Positions 1 through 11,290 of a stretch of 64,000 nt of DNA are shown in pieces. The notes under the pieces are model-generated. The model was not told the DNA's origin. It worked only from the letters and a program-made list of their open reading frames with translations, and made no database searches. Each line of letters begins with the position of its first letter. Positions within the stretch are counted from its first letter, which is position 1. The stretch lies in the NCBI RefSeq assembly GCF_027943255.1, contig NC_072892.1:17693792-17757791 (forward strand). Reading direction: 5' to 3'. Source of the stretch: Anastrepha obliqua. Lineage: Eukaryota > Arthropoda > Insecta > Diptera > Tephritidae. The translations under genes were made by a program, and so were the position numbers.

Positions 1-405
1 TAGCAATAACTAGAGGTTCTGTAAATACAAAAATATCCGAGCAACGATACAGAATTAAAAAACAAAAATTAAAATTGCAAAATTCGTTTGGAAATACGCT
101 TCTATGAAAGTAGGCAACAAATTAAGCTTTATAAGTCATCTACTTCATTCTACATTAAATAAAAGCGAGTCATTCTTTCTATGGCTATTCGTAGACACCG
201 GAACTGGGTCACCGAACATCGCGCGCAACTTTCAAAATTTCATCCAACGGTGAGACTTAGACAATTGACTCATACTTGAAGTGTCAAAAATGTACAAACA
301 TTTTTAAAAAGTACTAAAGTCTGACTTCAGCTTACAAAAAAACAAAAAACCCACATACTCGCCCATACAGATATGGTACCTAAAGAATGTGCAAACGTAC
401 ATACA
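1..405. other. A+T-rich sequence, no feature seen
   Basis: No open frame, repeat copy or RNA gene could be recognised here. It probably belongs to the wrd gene region or its downstream introns, because wrd exons lie to the right on the minus strand and the rest of that gene must lie to the left. The stretch ends at the TA dinucleotide that flanks the mariner element. Confidence 0.5.
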
Positions 406-407
406 TA

Positions 408-1653
408 CAAGGTGAAGTCCAAAATAAACAAGACTGAGCTAAAATAGAAACGACAGGAACTTTGTTCTGATAACTTCGAGTTTATTTATTCAAAATAGGC
501 CCTTCTGGCCTCGATTCACTGTTTTGCGCGATTTAAAAGCTTTTCGAAAGAGGGTTTCAGGTTATTGACCGGAATGTCCTTCATGATGTCGGTACAAGAC
601 TTTTCGATGGCCTATACCGACGACCTATTCCGAATAGATAAAAGTCACAGGGAGCCATATCAGGCGAATACGGTGAGTGATTGATGGTTAAAATGCGATT
701 TCTAGTCAAAAAATCAGTCACAAGAGTGGATGGATGAGATGTTGCATTATTATGCAATAAGCGTCAGCTTCCTCCATCGTGGTATTCAGGGCGAATTCGA
801 CGAATGCGATGCAACAAACACTTCAAACGCCAAGATAGAAAATTGCATTGACGGTTTGGCCCGTTGGCACGAACTTCTTGTGGGCAATTCCCTTGGAATC
901 GTAAAAACAAATGACCATCGACTTGATTTTTGACTTCTCCAAACGATTTTTGGGTGGTGACTCGTCTGGGGCCTTCCATTCGGAAGGCTGACGCTTAGTT
1001 TCAGGCTCATGCTGGAAATACCACCTATCATCGCCAGTTACAATGTTGTAAAGGAAGTTCTCGTCTTTTCTCGCCTTATATTTCTTAATGAGGTCTTTCG
1101 AATGTTGAATTCTGATCAGTTTTTGGTCCTCAGTTAACTTGTGCGGAACGAAACGTGCCCAGAGCTTTCGTAAGCCCAAATGATCAGTTAAAATTCCATA
1201 AATCCATTTTTTAGAGATACTCAACTCCGATTCCATGGATTTCAACGATGATTTCGGTCCATTCTTTATAAATTTACGAACAATTTCGATGAAGTTTTCG
1301 ATGAGTACTGATTTTGGGCGGCCCGTACGTTCATTGTCATTTATGTCCTCACAACCATCTCTGAAACGATTTACTCGTTTCATGAACTCTGGCACGAGAT
1401 AGACAATCATCGTCAAAAACCCACGCCCATGAATTCAAATGTGTAAACGTTTTACCGATTTTAAAACAAAATTTGATATTAGCTGTTTGTTTGAAACTCA
1501 TTTTTGTACCGATGACACAAATATACTGACACTTTAGACGCTTCCGCTGAACCGAATGTCACCAAGCTTTCACTGGAAGTCAGCTAGAGACGTTACTTCC
1601 AACGCACTAACTCATTAAAAAGTTGGCGCTTGTTTATTTTGGACTTCACCTTG
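408..1653 (-). mobile_element. mariner (DD34D) element, complete ends, broken transposase
   Basis: A 1.25-kb mariner bounded by inverted repeats that read CAAGGTGAAGTCCAAAATAA inward from each side and flanked by TA at 406-407 and 1654-1655. The transposase runs on the minus strand from an ATG near 1501. The N-terminal helix-turn-helix part is seen (CLSRARVHE), then a frameshift near 1380. The 823-1416 frame carries the first catalytic Asp (TGDDRW) and HEPETKRQPSEWKAPDE. It shifts again near 825 into LLHRIRRIRPEY, and the C-terminal LNRAKQCIEARRAYFE lies in 480-560. At least two frameshifts make it a dead copy. The length is typical of mariner. It sits in presumed wrd intron or flank sequence. 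I did not assign a subfamily. Confidence 0.9.
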
Positions 1654-1739
1654 TATATACGTACACACCCTGCAGTAAAAATTGAGTTTGGATTCACGTG
1701 AATTGGCCAGTAAAATTTGAATTACATTTTTGAACTGCC

Positions 1740-1940
1740 GAATGCCGCCGTTCCTCGCCGTTCGGACGAGTTTCTCTAATTTGATTTCCAACAGATAGAG
1801 GACCCTGCTCGCAGGTTTACCATTACCCGCCGTAGGCCGACCGTTATAAGGAATAACTGTTTCTCTTATTTGATGTTTCGCATCTACAGTGGGAATCGAA
1901 CTCAAGACGGCATTTGCCAGACCACGGCGACTGGACAATA
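1740..1940 (-). repeat. Diverged tRNA-headed SINE copy
   Basis: This matches, with many changes, the SINE seen at 32970-33233 and 35110-35370. Shared blocks are GTTTACCATTACCCGCCG, the run CCGACCGTTAT, a B-box-like AATCGAACT in reverse orientation, and the ACGGCGACTGG end that matches the tRNA-like head. The element therefore reads on the minus strand, with its head at the right end. It is older than the other copies, judging by eye. Confidence 0.6.
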
Positions 1941-3081
1941 AATGTATACTCAAACATTGGAGGTATACAACTTTTCTGCCACTCGACAAGAGCAAAGTGT
2001 ATGTGAATTTTTCTCTTTTTTTGTTTTTATACAAAATATAATGTGACCTGTGAGTGAGTATCTAATTAGAACTCACTAAAAACTATATACATACATACAT
2101 ATCTCAAAATGGATCCAAAGTATGGCAATTAGTTCTGCGCTTGTCTGGAAATAACTCAATTCACTGTCGAGTCTTTAAGCTCTTGCAGTACATAATAAAA
2201 GCAAATATTCAAAGCAAGTAGACATAAGTGGTACCGCTTAAAGCGTAGGTGGGCTCCATTTGATCTCCTGTGCCGCCATGCAATTTTTTTTATTCTAACT
2301 GTATGCAGTGGCTTGTGAATATACGGTGACACATTTGTGAATAAATATATAAAATGTGAAAGTGCCGATAAATTATTTATGTATTTTATTATTATTGAAT
2401 TAAATTATGTACCATTAATAATTTACTTCATTTGTCATTTTATTTTCATTGCCTACACCTTTTGAAAGGTAGTTTGGTTGCTTGAGGTGCTGTCTGAGTG
2501 ACACATTCCAGACTCAATTAGCACAAAAGGTGCCATTTTGGTACACAATCATCTTGATTTGACAATAAATCTGCCTATGTCTGCTATTTAATTTCCTGCA
2601 ATTTCTTCCATTAGTTGTTCATTGAGAATTCCCCCAGAGATAGTACGGGCTAAACTTTCCATTACTACCACAATGTAGTTGGATGATGGGCGGAGGGGAG
2701 GAGGCAGTTCACCGAGAATTTTTACTCCAAATTTTCACTATTTATGAAAACATTGTTTTGTCGAAAGCCAAAGGTCGATTTCACTCATTTTAAAAACCAC
2801 AAAAGTTCGATCGAAATTCACTTTCTGGGTTTTCCAGTGAAACGGTGCCACTTCTTTACTTATACTTAAGGTATATTAGCATTTAGGCAAGGTGTTATAA
2901 TTCATATTAGGTAAAAAAATTATATTTTACACTTTGAAAAAAGACTCTTCATCGCTAAAAAAAATAAAAAGTTGGCGCCGCCGCCCGCGTGAGGACATTA
3001 ATGGCGTCGGTCTTCGGCCCACGAACACGCTTAGGATCATATCCCTCAATCAATATGTAGAATTCGCCTTTCTACTATAAA
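1941..3081. other. Non-coding spacer
   Basis: A+T-rich DNA with ATACATACATATC simple runs. A short GC-rich patch lies at about 2970-3050. I recognise no gene or mobile-element coding sequence. It ends at the A that precedes the Helitron-type TC start. Confidence 0.45.
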
Positions 3082-4486
3082 TCTATACTAATATTACAAA
3101 GAGGAAAACTTTGTTTGTTTGTTTGGTTGTAATGAATAGGCTCAAAAACTACTGGACCGATTTTAAAAATTCGTTCACCATTCGAAAGCTACATCATCCA
3201 CGAGTAACATGGATTATATTTTATTTTGGAAATAGGGCTCGAGATATAGGTCTAAACGTGGACTCGGGTAACCTTCGGATGTGTATGTACAATATGGGTA
3301 TCAAATGGAAGTTGTTGGTGAATGCTTTAGTCCAGAGTATTTTTCATGCCGCTCCGTGACTAGGGTCTCGAGATAGAGACCAAAACGTGGACCCTAGAAT
3401 GTGTTTGTACAATATGGATATCAAATTGAAGCTGTTGGTGAATGCTTTAGTACAGAGTATTTTTCATGCCGCTCCGTGACTGGGGTCTCGAGATATAGGT
3501 CAAAACGTGGACCCGGGTAACCTTTGGTTGTGTATGTACAATATGGGTATCAAATGAAAGCTGTTGATAAGTGCTTTAATACGGGGTAATTCATACCTAT
3601 TGATGACTAGGGTCTGGAAATATTTGCCAAAACGTGGACCCGCCGTGTCTTTGCACCGAATTAAACCAAACTTACACACATTGTTAAGAAGGTATTGAAG
3701 ATGGTTTCCGTATAGTTTAGATACCTATTGGTAGATAGGGTCTCGAGATATAGGTCAAAACGTGGACCTGGGTAATCTTCGGATGTGTATGTACAATATG
3801 GGTATCAAATGGAAGCTGTTGGTGAATGCTTTAGTTCAGAATATTTCCATCCGCTCCGTGACTAGGGTCTCGAGATAGAGACCAAAACGTGGACCCTAGA
3901 ATGTGTTTGTACAATATGAATATCAAATGAAAGCTGTTCATAAGTGCTTTAATACGGGGTAATTTTCATACCTATTGATGACTAGGGTCTCGAAATATAT
4001 GCCAAAACGTGGACCCGCCGTGTCTTTGAACCGAATTAAACCAAACTTACGCACATTGTTAAGTAAGTATTGAAAATGGGTTTCGTAAAGTTTGGTTGTA
4101 ATTCGGAGCACTGGCAACGGGTACAGCGTTCTTTTGAACCAGCCATAATGTCGCTTACTTTTTTAACGCTTCGGGCGGAACTGAACTGTCAAATTGACAG
4201 TGTGAGTTACAATTTGTCAATATTTCTTTCTGATTTGGATGCCATAAGGAAAAAACGTAAGTGCAACATGTAAAAATTGTTTGTGAATTTTTTTGGAGTG
4301 GATTTTGGAACAGTGAATAATTTCTTACGAAATTTGAGAATTTAATGTGAAATCCGAATGAAATTATGTGTTCGTGGAAAAAAATTTTTTTTTCGTTTTT
4401 TTTTTTGAAAAATATAAATGGATAATGGTTAAAAAAGCTCCAATGCTTAATAAAACATATAAATTGAAACGAAAAATTCATGGATG

Positions 4487-4559
4487 ATCAGGAAAAAAGA
4501 CGATTGTTTATTCATACGCGTTGATTTGAAATTTAAAAACAATCTTCTTTTTTCCTGAT
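4487..4559. repeat. 23-bp inverted repeat (hairpin), 27-bp loop
   Basis: The left arm (4487-4509) begins ATCAGGAAAAAAGACGATTG. The right arm (4537-4559) ends TCTTCTTTTTTCCTGAT. The arms pair with one mismatch. It lies just before the LINE fragment in the Helitron and could be a relic of a small inverted-repeat element or part of the Helitron. Confidence 0.7.
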
Positions 4560-5456
4560 TTTCAATTTATATTTTATATTTACTCAAATTTGCCGCCAAT
4601 ATTACTTAATGAAGTAAATATTAACTTTGATGACATAGTAACTAACCTGGGTTTCTGAATAAATTCAAGACTATCATGCGTTGACCATATAAACTTTGTT
4701 GTAAACAAGGTATATAATATTCTTAGAAAACTATATTGTACTGCCTACTTACTGCCACGGCAAACTAAATTAAAACTTGTTAGATCACTCATTGTTCCTC
4801 ATGTATCATACGCTGAATTAGTATATTGCAGGCTTGATAATAATTCGAAGCAAAAATTGCAAATCGCTTTAAATAATGCAGCGCGTTTCGTGTTTGAAAA
4901 AAGGAAATATGACCATATATCTATCTACTCAAAACAGATTCTCGATCATAACCTCGACTCGTATCTCAAAATACGCTCTGTTTTGTTCCTGCATAAACTA
5001 ATATACACACAAAAACCATTGTACCTGTATAAAAACATTAAACAATGCCAGTGCACCCGAACATTGAATCTAATTGTTCCGACTTACACTTACTTGGAAT
5101 CAGAACGCATGTTCTTTGTCAGTGCCATTAAACTATGGAATTCTATACCAACTATATTACAATAAAGCTTATAAAACAAGCAAGGTGTTTTAAAACTGCA
5201 GTTTCTAATTATTATACTTCTAACCTTTAATACCCCTTTCCTTCTCCCATTCCCACCATCTTTCTCTTCTTCTCACTTACTACTCTAAGTTTTAGTCTAT
5301 AAGTTTAATAGTTAAAATAGTTTTAAATCTAAGTAGAATTTCTATGTATACCATCCTCGTATTCTAGAATTATAAGAAGATGTACTACCACAAGACTCTG
5401 TCTTACTATGTACAAAACAAATCAAATAAATTGAAATTGAAAATTGAAAACAAATA
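4560..5456 (+). mobile_element. 5'-truncated non-LTR retrotransposon (RT C-terminus)
   Basis: From about 4646 the + strand encodes the end of a LINE reverse-transcriptase protein. After a stop near the start comes DHINFVVNKVYNILRKLY, LLPRQTKLKLVRSLIVPHVS, then an uninterrupted stretch from 4857 to 5165 with LQIALNNAARFVFEKRKYDH and ESERMFFVSAIKLWNSIP. These are typical post-palm motifs of jockey/CR1-type elements. A 3' UTR and an A-rich tail (AAATTGAAATTGAAAATTG) end near 5456. Most of the ORF is missing, so it is a dead 5'-truncated insertion within the Helitron. The 5' junction is approximate. Confidence 0.72.
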
Positions 5457-5779
5457 GAAAAACAAAAAATATTGTTTATGCCAAAGCGCTTGAATAAAGA
5501 ATAAAGAAATAAATAATATGAAAATCATATATTTTCTGTTCTAAACCATATCTATTCTATTTTAGTGTGCCCAGCGAAGGGGGCCGGGTTTGCTAGTAGT
5601 ATATAAAAATCGTCGTAATAAAATACGAATTATTAACATCAAAGGTTCAACTAATAAAGAGTGTTTATAAGTGAATATTTTTCCTTTTCGGTGTTTGTAT
5701 TTTTTTTAAGCTCATGCAAAAAAAAAAGCATTTTTACGTTTAATAATAAAGTACTATATATCAAAATGGAGGAGGAGTA

Positions 5780-6415
5780 TTCTGCAATGAGCTCCCCATC
5801 AGACCCAAATTCAGGTTACCGGATCACTGCAGTGTGTTCCAAACAGAGGTAGCCGTAATCAAAGCAGCAGCTGATTGGCTACTCACTTGCGTCATAACTG
5901 TTAAGAAAGAAATATTTACTCCGATAGCCAAGCGGCAATTAGGGCTTGGGGCTCAATTGTGGTGCATTCGAAACTGGTCAGGGAATGCCTGATTTCACTT
6001 TCGATTGCATCCGAATTCTTTGACATAAGACTACCTGGACATAGTGACATTGTGGGAAACTGCGAAGCGGACGAGCTGCAAGACAAGGACCTTGAAAACC
6101 TGCGCGCTACTCCTGGAACGATAGGCTTCGCGTCAACTCAGCGAGCGCTGGGCAAGCACATCAACTTGTAAGGTCGCGAAATCCTTCTGGCCACGTGTGG
6201 ATCGGAGGCATTCGAGGAATATTCTGAGGATGACATAATCTCAGCTCTCATATTTCGTGGGGCTCCTCACGGGGCACTATCCGCGAGGTATACATGCCGT
6301 GAGACTCGGAACAAAAAGTTTCCTGGCCTACCGTTAGATGAGCTAGACGAAAACGACCGGTGACCACACCGCACTGACATGGTTTAGTAAACTGTTACAA
6401 CAACAACAAAACTAC
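5780..6415 (+). mobile_element. LINE fragment: RNase H domain and 3' end with (CAA)n tail
   Basis: The + strand encodes remnants of the RNase H domain of a non-LTR element. These are the PDHCSVFQ-like start near 5825, frame-shifted pieces, then FFDIRLPGHSDIVGNCEADE (5959-6171), an RNase H PGH..I.GN..AD motif. Further on come VGLLTGHY-like sequence and a C-terminus near LPLDELDEDDR. The 3' end is TTACAACAACAACAA at about 6395-6410. The segment at 20390-20660 (minus strand) has the same C-terminus and tail. It is multiply broken and internally deleted. Confidence 0.72.
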
Positions 6416-9412
6416 TTGAGAATTAAATCTGCTTATTAACCGTTAGGCAGTAAATTGCTGAATTCTAATACAATATTTAAACTATTTTAATACTTATTCC
6501 CTCCCTTAGTTTAATACATTTTTTATTAAAAATTAAAAAAAATCATAATTGTTTTATGTAAAAGCAAAACCTGGCAGTGTCGTATAATGTTTGTTTTTGT
6601 CAAAAGCTCTCATATCTATGTATGTAATTCATGTATGTATAAAAAGGAGTGTTCACGCACAAATGTATGTATGTATGTAGATGCAACACCGTGCACGTTT
6701 TCAAGAAGTGGGTAGATACTCGAGGTATAAACTCTTTCGATGTTTACTTCAGACTTAGAGTCGATAATAATTTAAAAGAAAGCTATACAGAAAACAACAC
6801 AAAAAAAGCAATAATTCAACAGCACATCAATTTTAAAAAGCGATTAACTCTGTTACTTTGCGGTTTTCTTTTTTTTGCCGGCATTTATGACTTATTGGTA
6901 TTCGAGAAAACATTCCATACGCACATTTAAGAGTTAAATTTAATTGCACATAAACATATGAAACAACTCCATAGCCACGACCGGAACAGTCGAACACAAC
7001 AGCAACGAGTAGGTACAAGAAAAAAAAACGGAAATGCCGAAACAGCCGGAGACAATACAATTTAATACGCAATTACTTAGCACACGTACGTCACAACGCT
7101 TTCAAATGCTTATAATTCCAACACTAGCCATCCTACCTTCTGCCTCAACGTTTGGCAGGTGTTGGCCACCAATTTAAAAGGCACACATCGACCTGAGTTC
7201 ATTAACTAAAACTTAATAGTCTTTAATATATTGCACAGGCACGAAAGATGCACAATTTTCCCATATGCAAGCGAATTAAAAACTTTTAGCCATACTAATG
7301 GTTTGTATGTATATTGTTAATAGTTTGTAGGTTTTGTATAAAAATTTCATTGATTATATATATATATATTTATTTTTTAATATTTTGTGCTTTAAATCGT
7401 CCGTAGCAGAAGAAAACTTTGTGGCTTCACTGCCGCACTCTATACTAAACTCAAGGCGAACTTTGTGAAAAAAGTCTGACGGAAAAATCAATATGTTTTT
7501 CCACCACCCCTTTAAAATAACAATTCCAGGCAGAAGTTCTTGCCGTCGCATAGAAATAAATATATTTATGTATGTACACATACTACTCAGCTGCAGACCG
7601 TAGCAGAACAGTTTCTATCAAAAAAGTGGTATTATTGCCTAACGAAGTGCTGCTCTCACCGTGTCGTATTCTTTAAACGCATGTCCAAAGAACGTGAATG
7701 AGAGTATGAAAGAGCAAATAGATTTAGGGTGACTAACTAGGCAGCGATGCCGTTTAAAAAGAAATTGTATCTCGCTGATTATTCCAAATTGAGTTAATTT
7801 TAATTTTTCAAATTAATTGTCTTTTCATTAGAAACGACATTTTTGGCAAATATAACTCACGCAAAAAACACTTAAAAAAATGTAATTAATTTAAACAACC
7901 TTACGGAACATCTTTATAGGTGAAGGTTTTTAATAGCAACTATCAAGAGTCGGCCATCGCGTGTTTAAAAGCGCTACCTCCAATTTTGGTCGTCGTAATC
8001 GTCAAATTATGCCTCGATTCTCAGTTTAGTGTGCAAGTCGGAAACCACATTTCTTTTTGAGAATTACACCGCTGCCGGGGAAAAACGCAGTCAACTATTC
8101 TTAGTCACTCTAAACCCATATCGGTAGATTCAAAAACAAACTTACATACATACCTATATGTACATTCTCAAATCAAGCTCATCTTCAGCACCAATGCGCA
8201 CTTCCGACTAAATGGTTTTGCCAACGAGCAAAATATGCATGATATGTCAAGTGGACGCGAAGTAGCCGACATGTATTTCAAGGCAATCTACACACTTAAA
8301 TCAGACCGGTGAAATTATTAAACATGACTTCTTTATTCTGACAGCAAACAAAATACAATCTTCAGTTGATAAGAGGCTTCGATATACGCGTAACTTTAAA
8401 AAATTGCCCCTTCCATCCGCCCACTCGGTCGTTCGGTTAACGGACATACGCTTATTTTAGGTTCCCACAACAGTTAATTCAACATTACCGGAAAGACCCG
8501 GATTTTTATCCGACCAAGGACTGTCATTTTGGCAGCGTTCCCTAACAATGTATGGGAACTTGTTATGCTGTTACAACAACAACATGTATTGTAACTTAAT
8601 GAAACTTGATGAAAATGTATCTCAATTGAAATACTTGTGAATACCAACAAATATATATACTTATATACAAACATACTTAGATGTTTAGGCAATTCAGTAA
8701 TAAAGAGAGATAGGAAGAGAGAGAGGCACTAGGCAAATGCGGCAAACAGCCATCTATTTGCCAATAGCTCTCAGCAACTTTATTTCTCTCCAAGCTTCAT
8801 TTTGCCCATTTTATAGAACAATTTTTTTTCTATGTTTGTTTTTGTTTGCTAAACTCAAAAACGACCCCTGTGAACTTGTTTAATAAGTAATAAACAACTT
8901 GAACGGCAGTCTTTTACAAAATGTGTAAACAACAAAAGAGTTGGCGTAAAGGCCGGTGTAAGACATACATAGTAAGTGTCAAATACTACCAGCTGTTTTA
9001 CAACAACGAGTGTGTGCGAATGAGCAATGCACGAGTATACGCAAAATCAGTATGATTCGGTTGGGAGGATGTTCTAATGCTAAGAAACACCTAACTTTTT
9101 ACTTCACCAATGCCTTTAGTTTTCTCATTGGGGATAAGAAATACAAACGTTATATGTAGATAGAATGCCTTCATTAATGTCACAATTTCAAAGAGTTTCA
9201 TCCTTTCAACGCAACATTTCGCAAAAAATAATACTGAAACAAAAACAGAAGCAAACAAAATGGTGTCCACATTTTAACTTGTCACAAAATTATTCAAAGG
9301 TTCATTCGAAGTAGAATATTTTCGAATTCTTAAAGTAAAAATTAATAAATACTTAAAATATAAGGAAAATAAAAACTTTGTGCAGTTGTTACTATTTTTG
9401 GTATTTACTTAC
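6416..9412. other. wrd region intron or flank; mostly featureless
   Basis: Nearly 3 kb with no supportable gene. About 8470-8585 carries another short LINE 3' end: GACCCGGATTTTTATCCGAC, then TGTATGGGAACTTG and GTTACAACAACAACA, matching tails at 21700-21785 and 35520-35665. Simple runs of (TA)n near 7355 and GA-rich DNA near 8700 are seen. No minus-strand frame matches the next expected wrd coding exon (the ELFIQKLRQCC region of B56 proteins), so those exons lie off the left edge. Confidence 0.5.
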
Positions 9413-9587
9413 TTTCATTAAGAGGACTCAAAGGTGTCAATTCGCAATTCTTTGTGACATTATAACGGGAACTGCTTTGACGTTTCTCCTTCTTAACGAT
9501 TGGCGTTGTTGATAAATTTAAGCCTTTGGTAATTGGTGTAGGTGGTGGGGCATCTCGTGGTGGTGTGCTTTTATTATCCTTATTAGC
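9413..9587 (-). CDS. wrd: wrd (PP2A B56/B' regulatory subunit), internal N-terminal exon
   Basis: A 175-nt minus-strand exon with acceptor TTTTGCAG before GCTAATAAGG and donor GTAAGT after AATGAAA. It encodes ANKDNKSTPPRDAPPPTPIT, then TPIVKKEKRQSSSRYNVTKN and CELTPLSPLNE. Vertebrate B56-delta has [20 protein letters not shown] followed by [20 protein letters not shown] at the same place, a specific match to the gamma/delta class. In flies that is well-rounded rather than widerborst. B56 subunits select substrates for protein phosphatase 2A; this basic segment precedes the HEAT-repeat body. The exon starts in phase 0 and ends in phase 1 (NE plus one base, so the next residue is probably Ser as in the homologue). 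The remaining exons are outside the window. Confidence 0.85.
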
Positions 9588-9908
9588 CTGCAAAATACAA
9601 CCAAAACCAAACGAATTTTAATAAAATTCACTCTATTGGGAAACTAAGGGCACGGCACTACAACAAATATGTTATGAATAGGCTAAAACAAAAGTAAGCA
9701 GAAATAAAAGCATGCGCAGTTGGTAATGATATTACTACATGAAGAGAGTTGCCAGAAGGTAGCGGCGACGAACAGTTTTGCCAGCGGCAAACAACAGGGC
9801 TGCTACAGGAGTCTGAGCCGGAAATCTACGAGCGAGCAACTACCGTCTAATTAGGCATTGCATTTGTGAAGGGCGAAGGACTTCTCAATTTATGTCTTAT
9901 GTCTTTAC

Positions 9909-9947
9909 CTTAGTTCTTGCAAATCCTTGCCTCTTAAGCTTAGCTGC
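9909..9947 (-). CDS. wrd: Candidate 39-nt wrd micro-exon
   Basis: Between the first exons and the conserved exon, the minus strand has a clean 39-nt phase-0 unit: acceptor AAATCTCACAG, coding AAKLKRQGFARTK, donor AAG|GTAAAG. It would insert 13 mostly basic residues just before ANKDNK. The evidence is splice sites, phase and position only. I do not recognise the peptide from other wrd proteins. It could be a chance match, since such short units arise by accident. Confidence 0.35.
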
Positions 9948-10789
9948 CTGTGAGATTTTAGAGAATATTAAAAAGTGTTTGCGGGATATTTGAGACAAAC
10001 AAAAAACATAATTTAAGAATATTGAAACACAAAACAAAAATGGGATAATTAAAACGTTATTAAAAGTAGTATAAAAATATTTTAAATTATAAGATTTTGA
10101 ACAAAATTTGTAGTAAAGATACTTATTGACTAAAGTCTTGTTAAAGTATGCAGAATCCAGCCGTTATTTCTCAATTCACTACTCGTTTGGCTATGGAATC
10201 ATTTTTCATCAAACCAGTTACTATCTCTGAGAATATTGTAGTCAACCACCCAACCGGAGCCGATACACTCACATCTCCGCTGTAAGATTGTCGTCTTTGT
10301 TCGTGAAGAAGACGAAAAGCTTTGTCGAGATACTCGGTTGTTGCATTATATGCAAAAATCCAGTATGTCAACAACACTCAAAAATCTCTCCATAAATAAA
10401 TATCCTTTCATATTTTACCAAAAATTTCATTGCAATAAACTTTTTTCTTCCACCTTCTTCGAAATGTGTCAAAATAAAGAACAAAAAAAAAATTGTTTTT
10501 CACAAACCAAAATTAAAAATATATATATTATGTATCTGCGATACTTAAAAGTGAATTATAAATGTGACGCATTTGCCACATATTTTCATACAAATGCATA
10601 AAAATGGGGTCCAGCCAGACCAGACGCGAGGTGCCTAACCGAAGATGTAACGTTTTTAAATCCTTTTTTTCGTCCTGTACGAGGATCCTTTCTAAAAGGT
10701 TATATCAATAAATCGATAGAAAATTTTATTTATTTTAGTTTTAAAAGTTTACATAATAATAAAATTATAAGTAAACTCAAGCAAACGCA
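9948..10789. other. wrd intron, nothing recognised
   Basis: A+T-rich intronic sequence. The minus-strand frame at 10171-10377 has no recognisable family motif or flanking splice sites. I treat it as non-coding. Confidence 0.45.
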
Positions 10790-11290
10790 GCGCTAGCAGC
10801 AGAGGCTTTCGGCTTCAGAGGCATCTTTTAAAAGTAGAAGAGGATCCGTGTTGCTGAAGTGGTGACGCCTTTGAGAAGCAAGTTCTGGGCAGGATACCAG
10901 TAGATGATGCACACTGACTGTACCTTGTCAGAAGGGGCAGGTGTTGGATGTATTACCCTATAATAGGTGTACGCTAGTAATTATGGTGTGCCCAATACGG
11001 AGTCGTGTGTATGGCGAAGTGTGGTTGGTGAGTAGCGATGATGGATAGGCAGGTTTTGTACGTTTGGGGTTAATATTCGAGTAATGTTGTTTAAAATACG
11101 ACCATTCACGAAGTAACTTAGTTTGCCTCTATTCATGAATAAGTCGGTATATGTCGCTGGGTAGGATGACTTCTGATGTGACTGTTGGTGTAATGGAAAT
11201 GGCCTTGGCAATTGTATCTGCCAGTGTGTTACCCTGGATGTCGATGTCGATGATTTTGCTTGATTTTTTATGGTTTTGGATGGCTTGGAA
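10790..11290 (-). mobile_element. LINE fragment, RNase H to C-terminal domain
   Basis: The minus strand encodes, in broken frames, KIIDIDIQGNTLADTIAKA, then SEVILPSDIYRLIHE, TRLRIGHTIITSVHLL and VHHLLVSCPELASQRRHHF. These are the hallmarks of the end of an I/jockey-type ORF2: RNase H, the TRLRIGHT motif and the Cys/His cluster. Several stops and shifts show it is a relic. It sits in a wrd intron. Confidence 0.72.

Larger units (their letters stand above)
3082..5596 (+). mobile_element. Non-autonomous Helitron-like element with internal minisatellite
   Basis: It starts with TCTATACTAATATTACAAAG and ends with GGGTTTGCTAG, inserted between A (3081) and T (5597): the TC...CTAG ends and A^T target typical of Helitrons. 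A GC-rich possible stem precedes the 3' CTAG. From about 3200 to 4070 it holds six or more imperfect repeats of about 120-150 bp. Each carries GTCTCGAGATA, AAAACGTGGACCC and TACAATATGGGTATCAAATG. No Rep/helicase coding sequence is present, so it is non-autonomous. A LINE fragment sits inside it (about 4560-5456). The same 5' end recurs at 33685 and, reversed, at about 58750. Confidence 0.78.

Noticed and set aside
1615..2034. 139-codon minus-strand frame
   Set aside because: It runs across the mariner end and an old SINE and has no domain.
10171..10377. 68-codon minus-strand frame as a wrd exon or transposon
   Set aside because: No splice sites at its edges and no recognisable motif.
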